Assembly (NCBI GenBank): GCA_949289145.1
Contig: CASEML010000124.1
Location: forward strand, 1-41,552
Direction: 5' to 3'
DNA from: an uncultured Eubacteriales bacterium
GTDB taxonomy: Bacteria; Bacillota; Clostridia; Lachnospirales; Lachnospiraceae
Length of the DNA: 41,552 bases
Within the stretch, counting starts at the first letter, position 1; every line of letters begins with the position of its first letter. Below, one piece after another: positions 25,728 to 33,960 of this stretch. Position numbers and translations under genes: made by a program. A model generated the notes under the pieces. It saw only the letters and a list, made by a program, of their open reading frames with translations. It made no database searches and was not told where the DNA came from.

Positions 25728-27239
25728 TTACAGTGTATACTTAAGTTCCAATTCTGAAGAATTCTCTGCAAAACTCACATAAACAGTATCTCCCACATGT
25801 ATTCTAGTGGGCTTATTGGGAAATATATTTTCTTCTCCCAGAAATACTCCCCCTTCCATGCAATGAACCAGCAATAACTGATGGTTCTTATAGGGATAAA
25901 AACATAGTCTGTCAAGTTCCGGCAAATCTTCCCGAAAATCCGCTCCGTGAAACAATTCCTTTAAGGTAACTCCTTCATCGGGATATTCTTTCAGCTGCCA
26001 TACCAAACTTACAGATTCATTTTTACTTTTCAAATCAATAAATTCCCCTGACAGCTGCCCTTCAAATTGTAAATAATTCTGTTTCTTATCTTTTTTAAAA
26101 AACAGGTAAACTATACCCAACATACAACCTACTGTTGCACAGAATATAATCAACACGACAATACCAATATTAGGTGCTGACTTTTCCTCTTGAACCGGAA
26201 GATCCGTTACAATAACAGGTTCCTTGGTTATGGGAGGAGAAGGGGCCAAAGATAGTATGGGAGTGGGCTCATCACCTCTTACCTCTATCATATTCAAGAT
26301 CATCTTGGCCCCAGGGCTTCCCTGAAATGTGAGCTTTAGTGAAGTCTCTTGCGGATCATTCCATTTCATAATGGCATATTTTTGTGATTGTAATATTTCA
26401 CCTGCGTTATTCTCCGCCTGAATCTGGTATAGCTCTCCTGTACATAATATATTTAAATATACTTTTTTCGTATTTTCTCCCTTTAGTTCTATTTGTTCTT
26501 CTTGAAGTTCGCCACTAATATCAATTACTTTCGTTAAAGTGTTCTGACCCTCTTTATAAGAATATATAATCTGATTTATAATCTGATTTAATTGCAGGGG
26601 ACTTGCGGCTATATGTGTGGTTCCCTGCGTGTTTGCAGAAATAATGGCAAGGTAATCTGTATCTTCTAAATACTCGTTAGCAAAACCTATGGTATGAACC
26701 GCAATACTTTGTCTTTCTGCCTGAGCCACCGCCTGATTCAAATCTTCTTCGGATTGCTCTAAGGTTCTTCCCGTGGTGCTCTGTTCTAAATCCGTCTTTC
26801 CGTCTGAAAGAAGAATCACCAATTTTTCTCGATTTTCTTCCTGAATGCCTAACATTTCTACCGCCCGCTTCATGCCAAGGCCTATATCTGTTTCTCCGCC
26901 ATATTCAATGGCATCTACCATATTCTTTAACTGCTGGCTCTGTTGCTGTTCGCTTAAGTTTGTTAATTCAAAACTATAAGCAATAGTGTCATTATATGCC
27001 ACCAATCCAATCCGGTCATTTTCATCACAGATATCTATCATCATTTTAATAGCCTCTATTGCCGTACGGTTTTCATCCGTTTTTTTCATAGAACCACTAA
27101 TATCCAGTGCGAACACAATATCAATTTCTTTTTCTGTTTTTTCTGCCGCCATAACCATGTCTGTTTTGTGGTTAAGGCAGAGAAGAATGCATAGTATGAA
27201 TCCCATAATGCGGCGGCCGTATTTTTTTCTTAACCTCAT
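25728..27239 (-). CDS. VWA-domain membrane protein
   Basis: The 503-residue protein has an N-terminal signal/anchor (11-31), a von Willebrand A domain outside the cell (about 38-230), a beta-rich segment (230-320), a proline-rich linker, one membrane helix (358-381) and a cytosolic C-terminal domain (385-503). The metal-ion adhesion site looks complete: D46-x-S48-x-S50, T117 in GGETD, and D146 in LLSDG. The cytosolic part ends with strands and a HVGDTVYVSF turn that resemble a degenerate FHA-like sandwich, without the Ser-x-x-His pocket. VWA domains bind protein ligands or matrix in a metal-dependent way, so this may sense contact or hold an extracellular partner such as the Ig-like protein. 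The VWA call is sure, the rest is inferred. Confidence 0.85.
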   Translation of the reverse strand: MRLRKKYGRRIMGFILCILLCLNHKTDMVMAAEKTEKEIDIVFALDISGSMKKTDENRTAIEAIKMMIDICDENDRIGLVAYNDTIAYSFELTNLSEQQQSQQLKNMVDAIEYGGETDIGLGMKRAVEMLGIQEENREKLVILLSDGKTDLEQSTTGRTLEQSEEDLNQAVAQAERQSIAVHTIGFANEYLEDTDYLAIISANTQGTTHIAASPLQLNQIINQIIYSYKEGQNTLTKVIDISGELQEEQIELKGENTKKVYLNILCTGELYQIQAENNAGEILQSQKYAIMKWNDPQETSLKLTFQGSPGAKMILNMIEVRGDEPTPILSLAPSPPITKEPVIVTDLPVQEEKSAPNIGIVVLIIFCATVGCMLGIVYLFFKKDKKQNYLQFEGQLSGEFIDLKSKNESVSLVWQLKEYPDEGVTLKELFHGADFREDLPELDRLCFYPYKNHQLLLVHCMEGGVFLGEENIFPNKPTRIHVGDTVYVSFAENSSELELKYTL

Positions 27240-27257
27240 GTTATATCCTTCCTGCTG

Positions 27258-27698
27258 CTACTTTGGTGTAAATCCAAAGAAATCTGCGAATTTCCCGCTT
27301 ACATCGGCAAAATCCATCTGTCCTGCCTTTTCCTTTCTGGATTTCTCTTTTCGGAATGGTTCTCCCATAAACTCCTCAAACATTTGGTCGAATTTTCCAA
27401 AATTCATTCCTTCATATCCTTTTGTATTCTGTCTTTGCTGCTTTGTATGGGCATGGCTATTCTCACTGTGCTGTCTGCCTGCTCCGCTGAGCTCCTGATC
27501 TAATCTGCTTCGCTTTTTTTCATCTGAAAGAATCTCATAAGCCTCATTGATTTCCCGAAACTTTTCTTCTGCTTCCGGATTTCCTGGATTCATATCCGGG
27601 TGGTACTTTTTTGCCAATGTACGAAAGGCTTTTCGGATTTCCTGCTCATTGGCATTTTGGGAAACACCAAGTGCTACATAAGGATTATTTTTGTTCAT
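27258..27698 (-). CDS. J-domain protein (DnaJ-like co-chaperone)
   Basis: The 146-residue protein has a complete N-terminal J domain (1-68) with the HPD tripeptide at 33-35 and the usual NEAYEILSD helix. It lacks the Gly/Phe region, zinc fingers and substrate domains of housekeeping DnaJ. The rest is a short basic linker and a C-terminal motif with [18 protein letters not shown] and [10 protein letters not shown], probably a binding site for one particular client. A J protein stimulates an Hsp70 ATPase, and the only Hsp70-like protein in view is encoded in the same operon. The two are likely partners in building or resetting the injector. Confidence 0.85.
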   Translation of the reverse strand: MNKNNPYVALGVSQNANEQEIRKAFRTLAKKYHPDMNPGNPEAEEKFREINEAYEILSDEKKRSRLDQELSGAGRQHSENSHAHTKQQRQNTKGYEGMNFGKFDQMFEEFMGEPFRKEKSRKEKAGQMDFADVSGKFADFFGFTPK

Positions 27699-27709
27699 TT
27701 GCTCTCCTC

Positions 27710-28111
27710 CTACTGCTTTAACAACGCAGTAACATTTTCTTCCTGATAGACGGATATTTCGTCTTTTACCAGCTTAAATTCCACTTCTGCCTGCTTTACA
27801 GGGATATAAGAAAACTCCTCTAAAAGTTTGGTCTCATCCTGTATCTGAGCATCTACCAGCTTTTCTGTGTCTCCAAGGAGCTCTGTGGTATTTTTCTCCG
27901 GTTCTTCATCCATTGGGAATGAAAATCTGTTCACATATGCTGCCGGCTTTTCATTTAATTTTTCAACTTCTTTTCGTTCCCGCTGTCCAGTCAGTTCCTG
28001 CCAGACTGCAGGTATCTGCAGCTTCCACAACAATATCAATGTGATAATCAGCATGATCACAAATACAATAAAACCAATACGGGATACCGTTTCCCAAAAT
28101 CCTATACTCAT
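27710..28111 (-). CDS. Small single-pass membrane protein with five T-x-x-L motifs
   Basis: The 133-residue protein has one N-terminal membrane helix (about 12-31), followed by a basic patch and an acidic cytosolic tail. In the tail, Thr is followed three positions later by Leu at T75, T76, T82, T94 and T128 (in [17 protein letters not shown] and VTALL). FHA domains typically read phosphothreonine with a hydrophobic or acidic residue at +3. The gene is 9 nt downstream of the membrane kinase gene. I infer a multi-site kinase substrate that recruits FHA proteins to the membrane. No known family is recognised. Confidence 0.6.
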   Translation of the reverse strand: MSIGFWETVSRIGFIVFVIMLIITLILLWKLQIPAVWQELTGQRERKEVEKLNEKPAAYVNRFSFPMDEEPEKNTTELLGDTEKLVDAQIQDETKLLEEFSYIPVKQAEVEFKLVKDEISVYQEENVTALLKQ

Positions 28112-28120
28112 CTTCTTCTC

Positions 28121-29803
28121 CTAATCTGCGTACAACAATTCCACCATTTCCATTACTTCATCATAACGGCTGATAATGTATGATTTTATTTCCTGTGTCT
28201 TTTCTGTATCACCGGGAACACCTTCCTCGCTTTCTTTCATCTTTCTTAGACAGCTTTGAATTTCTTCTTTGGAAATACCATCTGACATAAATTTACGCCC
28301 GTAATTTTCTATGGAATTAATCAAAAGCCTGTCAAATTCCAAAATAACAATATCACTTTCCTCCTGAGTAATTTCCTGCTGCAATAAAGTCAGTGAGTAA
28401 AAGTACGGCTGGTATTTTCCTTTGTCGGCCGCTTCCTCCATATCCAGAACAATATCTCTGTTAAACACACCAATCTGATGGTAAATTTCAGCCATCTGAT
28501 AATATTCAGCATCTTCATCAGCTAAGGATATAACATCTTCAAACCATTTAATGGAAGATTTCATTCTGGTCATTTGATTATCTTCGCCGGCATTTTGTGC
28601 TCCGTAATCATAGTAATACCAGTATAATTTTCCTACCTCAAAAGCAAGGCTTGGATACTCTTTCTTTTCCTTTAACACAGTGAGGTTTTCATTAAGTTTT
28701 CTAGCTAAAACCTCCTGTTCCTCAACGCTAAAGCTGGCATCTTCCTTATATAAGTCAATCAATTCATAATATCCCTGTAATTCTTCCGGCTTTAAATCAA
28801 TAGCATTCTCGTAATACTGTGATGCCTGTTCTTTGTCAACACAGCTTTTAGCTTCTTCCAACAGATGATCATAACTTTTGTTTTCTGCATTTGCCTTCAA
28901 CAACTGTCCAGTAACGCCCAGCAGACAGGAGCATAAAGTGAGAAGGGCACATGTGCCAAAACAGATCATCTTTTTTTTCAGCCTCCGCACATAAGCATCA
29001 TCCACTTTCTCATAATTTTCTAAAGCGTACATTAGCTCTCCGCAGTTTTGATAGCGGTCTTTGGGATTTAATTGCGTGCATTTCATGATAATCTTCTCAA
29101 AACCTGCCGACAGTGCTGGATTCCAATAACGTATAGGATAAAGCTGATATGGCGGCTCACAAGGATTCTTTCCCGTTACTAGATGATATAATGTTACGCC
29201 AAGACAGTAGATATCCGTCCTCCCGTCTGTCTGCCCTTTTCCGCCAAACTGCTCCGGAGCGGCATACCCCTTTGTCCCCAGACTGACCGTATCTTGTATC
29301 TGTTGCTCTTTATATTCTCTTGCTATTCCGAAATCAATTAATTTGACGTTTCCACTGGGAGTGACCATGACATTTCCCGGTTTCATATCTCTATATATGA
29401 TAGCCGGGTCTCTTGTATGTAAATAATGAAGTACACTACATAACTGCTTCGCCCACTCGATTACCATTTCTTGGTTTTGGGGTCCATATTTTTTCAATAT
29501 GGTATGCAGTGTTTCTCCTTCTATATAATCCATTACAATATAAATTGTCTGATTTGTTTCAATAATATCTACAATTCTTGGAAGGGACGGATGATCTAAT
29601 TTTTTCATAAGATTGGCTTCTGCAATCAGCCCCTGAACCACTACTTCGTTTTCTTTATCGCTTTCTTTTCTGCGCAGTTCTTTGATTGCCCATTGTTTAT
29701 TTAAGCGCTTATCCATGGCAAGATATACTCTGGACATACCGCCTTTTCCAATCTGCTTTAATACTTCATATTTTCCGTCAATTACAGAACCAATTGCCGC
29801 CAT
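28121..29803 (-). CDS. Membrane Hanks-type Ser/Thr kinase with TPR-like ectodomain
   Basis: This 560-residue protein has an N-terminal kinase domain (10-265): glycine loop IGKGGMSRV (18-26), Lys41 in WAIKEL, YRDMKPGN (137-144, Tyr replacing His), DFG (157-159), and APEQF. A membrane helix lies at about 279-299. The C-terminal 260 residues are helical, TPR-like repeats that lie outside the cell. PASTA repeats, the usual sensor of Gram-positive PknB-type kinases, are absent, so the signal is probably a protein rather than peptidoglycan. It follows the soluble PP2C gene after 4 nt and precedes the T-x-x-L protein. It corresponds in role to PpkA of type VI secretion, by inference. Confidence 0.88.
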   Translation of the reverse strand: MAAIGSVIDGKYEVLKQIGKGGMSRVYLAMDKRLNKQWAIKELRRKESDKENEVVVQGLIAEANLMKKLDHPSLPRIVDIIETNQTIYIVMDYIEGETLHTILKKYGPQNQEMVIEWAKQLCSVLHYLHTRDPAIIYRDMKPGNVMVTPSGNVKLIDFGIAREYKEQQIQDTVSLGTKGYAAPEQFGGKGQTDGRTDIYCLGVTLYHLVTGKNPCEPPYQLYPIRYWNPALSAGFEKIIMKCTQLNPKDRYQNCGELMYALENYEKVDDAYVRRLKKKMICFGTCALLTLCSCLLGVTGQLLKANAENKSYDHLLEEAKSCVDKEQASQYYENAIDLKPEELQGYYELIDLYKEDASFSVEEQEVLARKLNENLTVLKEKKEYPSLAFEVGKLYWYYYDYGAQNAGEDNQMTRMKSSIKWFEDVISLADEDAEYYQMAEIYHQIGVFNRDIVLDMEEAADKGKYQPYFYSLTLLQQEITQEESDIVILEFDRLLINSIENYGRKFMSDGISKEEIQSCLRKMKESEEGVPGDTEKTQEIKSYIISRYDEVMEMVELLYAD

Positions 29804-29807
29804 GTGG

Positions 29808-30590
29808 TCACCTTCCTTCTGACTGTACTGTTTTTACAACTATCGCTGTAATGTTATCTTTCTCGCCTCGGGATTTATTCATTTCTATGATTTCCTCAAG
29901 TCTTTGCCGTATTTCTTGTTCTCCTGCAAGATACTTGGGTGCTAAAATACACTGTAATTCTTCTTTGGTAACATTATGACGAAACCCATCGGTACACAGC
30001 ATATATACCTCTTCCGGATATATTCTGCGGACGCTGTAATCCGGCTCCACACGTTCTAATACGCCAATACACTGCAACAACATATTTCGATTGGGATGAT
30101 TCTGCGCTTCTTCTTCTGTCATTCTTTGCTGCTTTATTTCTCTTGCCACCCAAGTATGATCGGCAGTAAGCACTTCTGCTTCCTGCTCAATCCTATACAA
30201 TCTGCTGTCTCCCACATGACAAGACAACAACATATATTCGTCCACCAGCAGTATTGCTGTCAAAGTAGTGCCCAACTTAATGTTCTGCTGTTCGCCATAC
30301 TTAAGAATCTTCTTATTTTCCTGTTCTATCAATGCAGACCACTCTTTTTTCACCTGCTCTATCTGAAAATGAGGTATCAATTTAGGCAGGCATGTTTCAA
30401 ACCATGTTTGAAATGCCATTACAACACTGGCACTGGCCACTTCTCCCTGCTCCAGCCCGCCCATACCATCACAAACAACAGCCATTACAAGATTACCGAT
30501 GGCTGTGGCGGCACTTTTAATGCAATAGCTGTCCTGATTTACTTTTTTCACTTTGCCTATATCTGACTTTGCTGCCACATAGAAATCCAT
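29808..30590 (-). CDS. Soluble PP2C-family Ser/Thr phosphatase
   Basis: The 260-residue cytosolic enzyme carries every PP2C metal motif: KVNQDSY, VCDGMGGLEQGE, LGTTLTAIL, HVGDSRLYRI, LCTDGF and KDNITAIV. It resembles PrpC/Stp phosphatases, which reverse Hanks-kinase phosphorylation. It is the second gene of the operon, 25 nt after the FHA gene and 4 nt before the membrane kinase gene, an arrangement (phosphatase then kinase) common for housekeeping prpC-prkC pairs. Here the kinase lacks PASTA repeats and the neighbours are injector genes, so I regard it as dedicated to this system. Confidence 0.88.
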   Translation of the reverse strand: MDFYVAAKSDIGKVKKVNQDSYCIKSAATAIGNLVMAVVCDGMGGLEQGEVASASVVMAFQTWFETCLPKLIPHFQIEQVKKEWSALIEQENKKILKYGEQQNIKLGTTLTAILLVDEYMLLSCHVGDSRLYRIEQEAEVLTADHTWVAREIKQQRMTEEEAQNHPNRNMLLQCIGVLERVEPDYSVRRIYPEEVYMLCTDGFRHNVTKEELQCILAPKYLAGEQEIRQRLEEIIEMNKSRGEKDNITAIVVKTVQSEGR

Positions 30591-30615
30591 ATGTCTAAAA
30601 CCCTTCTGTCAAAAT

Positions 30616-31446
30616 TTAAAAATAGAATGTAAATTCTTCGTTTGATAATTTAAACTTTGTTCCATTATGTATTTCAACAAATTCTTCAGGCCGTATTTCT
30701 CTGCCCTCTACATAAGTTTTATTTGTAGAGCCTTTGTCACTCAAAAAATAATGCATGCCTCTTTTTATAATCTCTGCATGCTTTCTGCTTACTGTAGTGT
30801 TTCCAGGTATTGCATAATCCACCATAGATGCATCTTTTCCCATAGAAAATACATCTTTGCTGACAGGAATTTTTTCCCCGCTATTCTCATTTACTAAAAA
30901 AGGAATTTTGCCTGACAGAGCTGCCCGACCGTATGCTGCCTGTAAATTTTCTGCCATAGCTATGGTGTCGGTATCATTCCAAAAACTGCCGTCTAAAATT
31001 CCTGTGTCTTCTATATTTTTTTCCTCACGCTCGTTATACGCTTCTTTTTCCTCATACTCTGCCTCATCCGCTCGGGCAATGGTTTCATAATAGTCCATCT
31101 TCGGCATATCCATATCGGAAACATTTTTCTTTGTTGTTACGGGAGATTCCTGAATCATACTGAAAATCACTTTCTCAAAGTCTGCTATATGAAAATTTTC
31201 TTTTCTCTTATTATTGATCTGATTAATGTATACACTGAGATAATCATGATCTACTTCTTCATCAAAATTTGTTTCATATAAAATATATTGAAAAATGTCA
31301 AAGGCTTCATCATCAGAATAATCATTTAATTTACACACACCTATTATTTGAAGCACAGTTCCCACAAACACACTTTTATCTACTTTTGATGACAAATTTT
31401 TCAAAAAAGGATTTATGAATTCCATTGCCTTTTTATTTATATTCAT
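30616..31446 (-). CDS. FHA-domain protein, first gene of the injection operon
   Basis: The 276-residue soluble protein has a helical N-terminal domain (1-100) I do not recognise, an acidic Glu-rich linker (about 118-165) with possible FHA target sites (EDTGIL, DTDTIA), and a C-terminal FHA domain (185-276). FHA motifs are SMGKDAS, VSRKHAEI and GSTNKTYVEG; Lys replaces the common Arg after Gly in the first. An excellent GGAGGTGA site precedes the ATG, and a TATAAT box lies about 45 bases upstream. As first gene it may be the main phosphorylation-dependent switch for the injector, comparable with Fha1, but this is inferred. Confidence 0.83.
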   Translation of the reverse strand: MNINKKAMEFINPFLKNLSSKVDKSVFVGTVLQIIGVCKLNDYSDDEAFDIFQYILYETNFDEEVDHDYLSVYINQINNKRKENFHIADFEKVIFSMIQESPVTTKKNVSDMDMPKMDYYETIARADEAEYEEKEAYNEREEKNIEDTGILDGSFWNDTDTIAMAENLQAAYGRAALSGKIPFLVNENSGEKIPVSKDVFSMGKDASMVDYAIPGNTTVSRKHAEIIKRGMHYFLSDKGSTNKTYVEGREIRPEEFVEIHNGTKFKLSNEEFTFYF

Positions 31447-31489
31447 TTATTAATCTCACCTCCGCAGTTTCCAGATTTTTCCTCGTCAC

Positions 31490-31495
31490 ATTATA
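31490..31495 (-). promoter_or_regulatory. Candidate promoter -10 box of the injection operon
   Basis: Read on the minus strand, a perfect TATAAT lies 43 bases before the first ATG of the cluster, just upstream of the GGAGGTGA ribosome binding site. At 17-base spacing the -35 region is A-rich (GAAAAA) and does not match TTGACA, so an activator or another sigma factor may be needed. No other convincing promoter is seen upstream of the 26-gene cluster. Confidence 0.45.
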
Positions 31496-31549
31496 ACCTA
31501 CTTTTTTTGACATTTTTCTTTTTCAGACGGAATGGTGTGATTTTCGAAT

Positions 31550-31651
31550 TTAAAATTCAATATATTTGCTTCCAAAAATTGTTTTTTGTTGATTTTACGG
31601 GCTTTTTTCTATTTTTGCGATTTTCTCTATTAAAATTCAATTCAAAAATTG
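31550..31651. repeat. Short direct repeats upstream of the operon promoter
   Basis: TTAAAATTCAA occurs at 31550-31560 and again at 31630-31640. Each is followed by a near-identical T-C/T-CAAAAATTG (31571-31581 and 31641-31651), so two copies of a split motif lie 70-80 bases apart. The first copy also belongs to an imperfect dyad, GAATTT-A-AAATTC (31547-31559). They lie 60-160 bases upstream of the promoter box and could be regulator sites, though AT-rich sequence makes chance similarity likely. Confidence 0.35.
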
Positions 31652-31708
31652 CACTGTTCAGTTCGACTCTTTTCCACTGCTTTCATGTCATTTTCTGGGG
31701 AATCATGT

Positions 31709-31753
31709 AAAAAAGCACCTTTTCTAATCATTCAGTTAAAAAGGTGCTTTTTT
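31709..31753. terminator. Strong bidirectional intrinsic terminator
   Basis: A perfect 15-bp stem (AAAAAAGCACCTTTT, 31709-31723, with its complement 31739-31753) closes a 15-base loop. The stem carries an A-run on the left and a T-run on the right, so it can terminate transcription in either direction. For the minus strand it would end messages coming from the ABC transporter genes and insulate the injection operon. Confidence 0.8.
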
Positions 31754-32022
31754 CATCATAATCTCCATTCCGCCGCCTTCGGCTGGCGGCACGCATAGTA
31801 ATGAAAGTGTTTTACAGATTCAAGTTTTCGCGTTACAATAGACCCAATTATTAAGGCATCCCGGCATCAATATCAGTTGCACCCACCCGTTTTTCTGTTG
31901 GTGTGCAGGCGCGCCTCTTTACTTAGGTGGAATACTCTTAAAATGGTTCACTATGCGAGCCTGTTTTTCGTATCTATCTCACGATTTTGGCTTAATTTAC
32001 TCTCTTTCACGCTAATAACTCC
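31754..32022. other. Gene-free, GC-richer structured intergenic stretch
   Basis: No credible reading frame is found. Notable items are a GC-rich hairpin (GCCGCC at 31772-31777 with GGCGGC at 31785-31790, itself containing GCCTTCGGCT) and a 10-bp palindrome AGGCGCGCCT at 31907-31916. Composition is richer in G and C than its AT-rich surroundings. It may be a remnant of a mobile element or a structured RNA; I cannot decide which. Confidence 0.4.
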
Positions 32023-32688
32023 TTATATAATCAATCCATCTTTCATTTGAATGCAATTGGTACATTCACTTGCAATTTCAGCATCATGTGTCACCACTAC
32101 AATAGTCACTCCATCAGCATTTAATTTATGAAATATTTCCATTATGCGCTTTCCATTTTCTTCATCAAGTGCTCCTGTTGGTTCGTCCGCAAGCAATATT
32201 TTAGGATCAGCAACCAATGCTCTTGCAATCGCTACACGCTGACATTGCCCTCCTGATAATTCATACGGATATTTTTTTCCCTTATCTGTAATCTCCAATT
32301 TTTCCATTAACATATCTACGCGCTCCCAAATCTGCCTCTTACTTTTCTTCTGATAATATAATGGTAATGCAATATTACGCTGAACAGACATTTCAGGAAT
32401 TAATGCAAAATGCTGTACTACAAATCCAATATTTTCACTGCGGAACTTTGCCGCTTGATTCTTCCGCAATTTTGTCACATCTCTTCCATCAAAAATATAT
32501 TGTCCTTCAGTTGGTGTTATAACATGTCCAAGAACATTTAATAATGTAGATTTTCCACTTCCACTTTTCCCCATAATTGCAGTCATTGCTCCTCTTTCTA
32601 ATTCTAAATTAATCCCCTCTAATGCATGAACTGCATTACTTCCTTTTCCATATATCATTTTTACTTGTTCCAAATGTATCAAACTCAT
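32023..32688 (-). CDS. ABC transporter ATPase, MacB/LolD-like
   Basis: The 221-residue ATPase has a Walker A GKSGSGKST, a Q-loop VVQHFAL, the ABC signature LSGGQCQRVAIARAL, a Walker B KILLADEPTGALD and a switch His in VVTHD. It belongs to the LolD/MacB/BceA group that powers mechanotransmission or export of peptides. It begins immediately after the stop of the second permease gene, with AGGAGGAAGGG as ribosome site. With the two permeases and the secreted peptide gene it forms a small operon resembling lactococcin 972-type cassettes, in which the transporter gives export or immunity. Confidence 0.88.
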   Translation of the reverse strand: MSLIHLEQVKMIYGKGSNAVHALEGINLELERGAMTAIMGKSGSGKSTLLNVLGHVITPTEGQYIFDGRDVTKLRKNQAAKFRSENIGFVVQHFALIPEMSVQRNIALPLYYQKKSKRQIWERVDMLMEKLEITDKGKKYPYELSGGQCQRVAIARALVADPKILLADEPTGALDEENGKRIMEIFHKLNADGVTIVVVTHDAEIASECTNCIQMKDGLII

Positions 32689-33960
32689 CTATTCCCTTCC
32701 TCCTATAATTTCATGGATATCCATACTGCAAAAATAGTGGTATGAAACTGTCATTACCAAAATACCAATAACAATGCCTACAAAAAATGCTCCTATAATC
32801 CCCACCAAGGATACTTGACTCACTAGCATACCTAATATTGCCAGACTGCCTCCTGTGAAAACAATTCCACAATCCAGCAAAATAATATCTTCTAAAATCT
32901 TCCATGATGATGCACCACAAAGCATTTTTATTCCATACTCTTGATGTTTTTCACGAATAAAACCACAAAGCACTGAGGATATGCTCACTACGGCAAATAT
33001 AACAGTAATAACCAAAATAAATTCAAATTGCTGCTGGACTTCCTTTGTCATAGCAGAATATGTTGATATCAAGTCATTCACATCACTTGCTTTGGGATCT
33101 TGTATAAAAATATTCCAGTTTTGTAAGTTTTCTTCTTCTAACAATTCCATAAAACGTCTTTCCACATTAGGATAACCAATGTCTGATATTATTTCTCCCC
33201 TTAATTGAGAAATACAAAGCATCTTACTAAATTCATCTGTCCCTTCCACTACAAAAGCAGGCATAATTATATATCGTTCGCAAGATTCAAAAGAATTGGT
33301 CGCTCTGTTATAGAAAAAAGTCTTTTCGTCTACAAATCCAACAACCTGCCATGTAAACGATTTAAAAAGATATTCACCTGAAAAGGTATCACCAACCTGA
33401 TAAAAATCCTTATAAGAATTACCTAATAATATGGGGATTACCTGTCCTTTTTTCAAAATATAATCTTCATGATTAAATCCTTTTCCTTCTGAGATCTTTA
33501 CATTATACTCTTGAAAAAAGGCTTCTGAAACCTGAAGACATTTTGTATAATAATAAGTTTTTCCTTCCCATTGATAAATACTTGATTCTGAATCTCCAGA
33601 CTCATATCCGTATAAAAATATTTCTGATGCATTTTGTTCTAACTCCAAAAATTGATCCGAAATGATAACATAAGAGAATTCCTGCTCATTTTGTAGCTTC
33701 TTCAAAAAGTTCTCAATATGTTTAATATCTGTTTGATTTTCTTCTGCCAAATACTCATAATATATTTTATCCTGAATATTTTCATTAGTATAATAATAAG
33801 TCTTTTTCCCATAAGTATCCTGATAATCATCAATGCTTTCTTTTGTATCTTTACCTTGAGATATAAGAATTCCAATCAAATATACGCAACAGGTAACTAA
33901 TAAAATCATACACGCTATCAGTCCCTTATGCTTTCTTACTAATTGTTGCAAACTTTCCAC
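32689..33960 (-). CDS. ABC transporter permease, FtsX/MacB-type
   Basis: The 423-residue protein has one N-terminal membrane helix (about 11-33), a large extracellular domain (about 40-310), and three C-terminal helices (about 310-335, 352-375, 380-405), the MacB/FtsX arrangement. It starts at a GTG whose G is shared with the stop TAG of the preceding permease gene, so the two are translationally coupled and almost certainly form a heterodimer. The extracellular domain is rich in Tyr, Glu and Gln and matches no sensor I recognise. Confidence 0.8.
   Translation of the reverse strand: MESLQQLVRKHKGLIACMILLVTCCVYLIGILISQGKDTKESIDDYQDTYGKKTYYYTNENIQDKIYYEYLAEENQTDIKHIENFLKKLQNEQEFSYVIISDQFLELEQNASEIFLYGYESGDSESSIYQWEGKTYYYTKCLQVSEAFFQEYNVKISEGKGFNHEDYILKKGQVIPILLGNSYKDFYQVGDTFSGEYLFKSFTWQVVGFVDEKTFFYNRATNSFESCERYIIMPAFVVEGTDEFSKMLCISQLRGEIISDIGYPNVERRFMELLEEENLQNWNIFIQDPKASDVNDLISTYSAMTKEVQQQFEFILVITVIFAVVSISSVLCGFIREKHQEYGIKMLCGASSWKILEDIILLDCGIVFTGGSLAILGMLVSQVSLVGIIGAFFVGIVIGILVMTVSYHYFCSMDIHEIIGGRE

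Noticed and set aside
1-31446. R-type tailocin or prophage remnant
   Set aside because: No capsid, terminase, lysis, tail-fibre or tape-measure genes; the dense kinase/FHA/PP2C set and membrane proteins fit a cell-anchored system better.
20363-31446. Type VII (ESX) secretion locus, because of kinase, FHA and VWA genes
   Set aside because: No EssC-type ATPase, WXG100 protein or EccD/EsaA-like membrane protein; sheath, tube and spike genes point to a contractile system.
31507-31512. TTGACA on the plus strand as -35 of a rightward promoter
   Set aside because: No -10-like hexamer at 16-18 bases and no rightward gene follows; it is part of a T-rich stretch.
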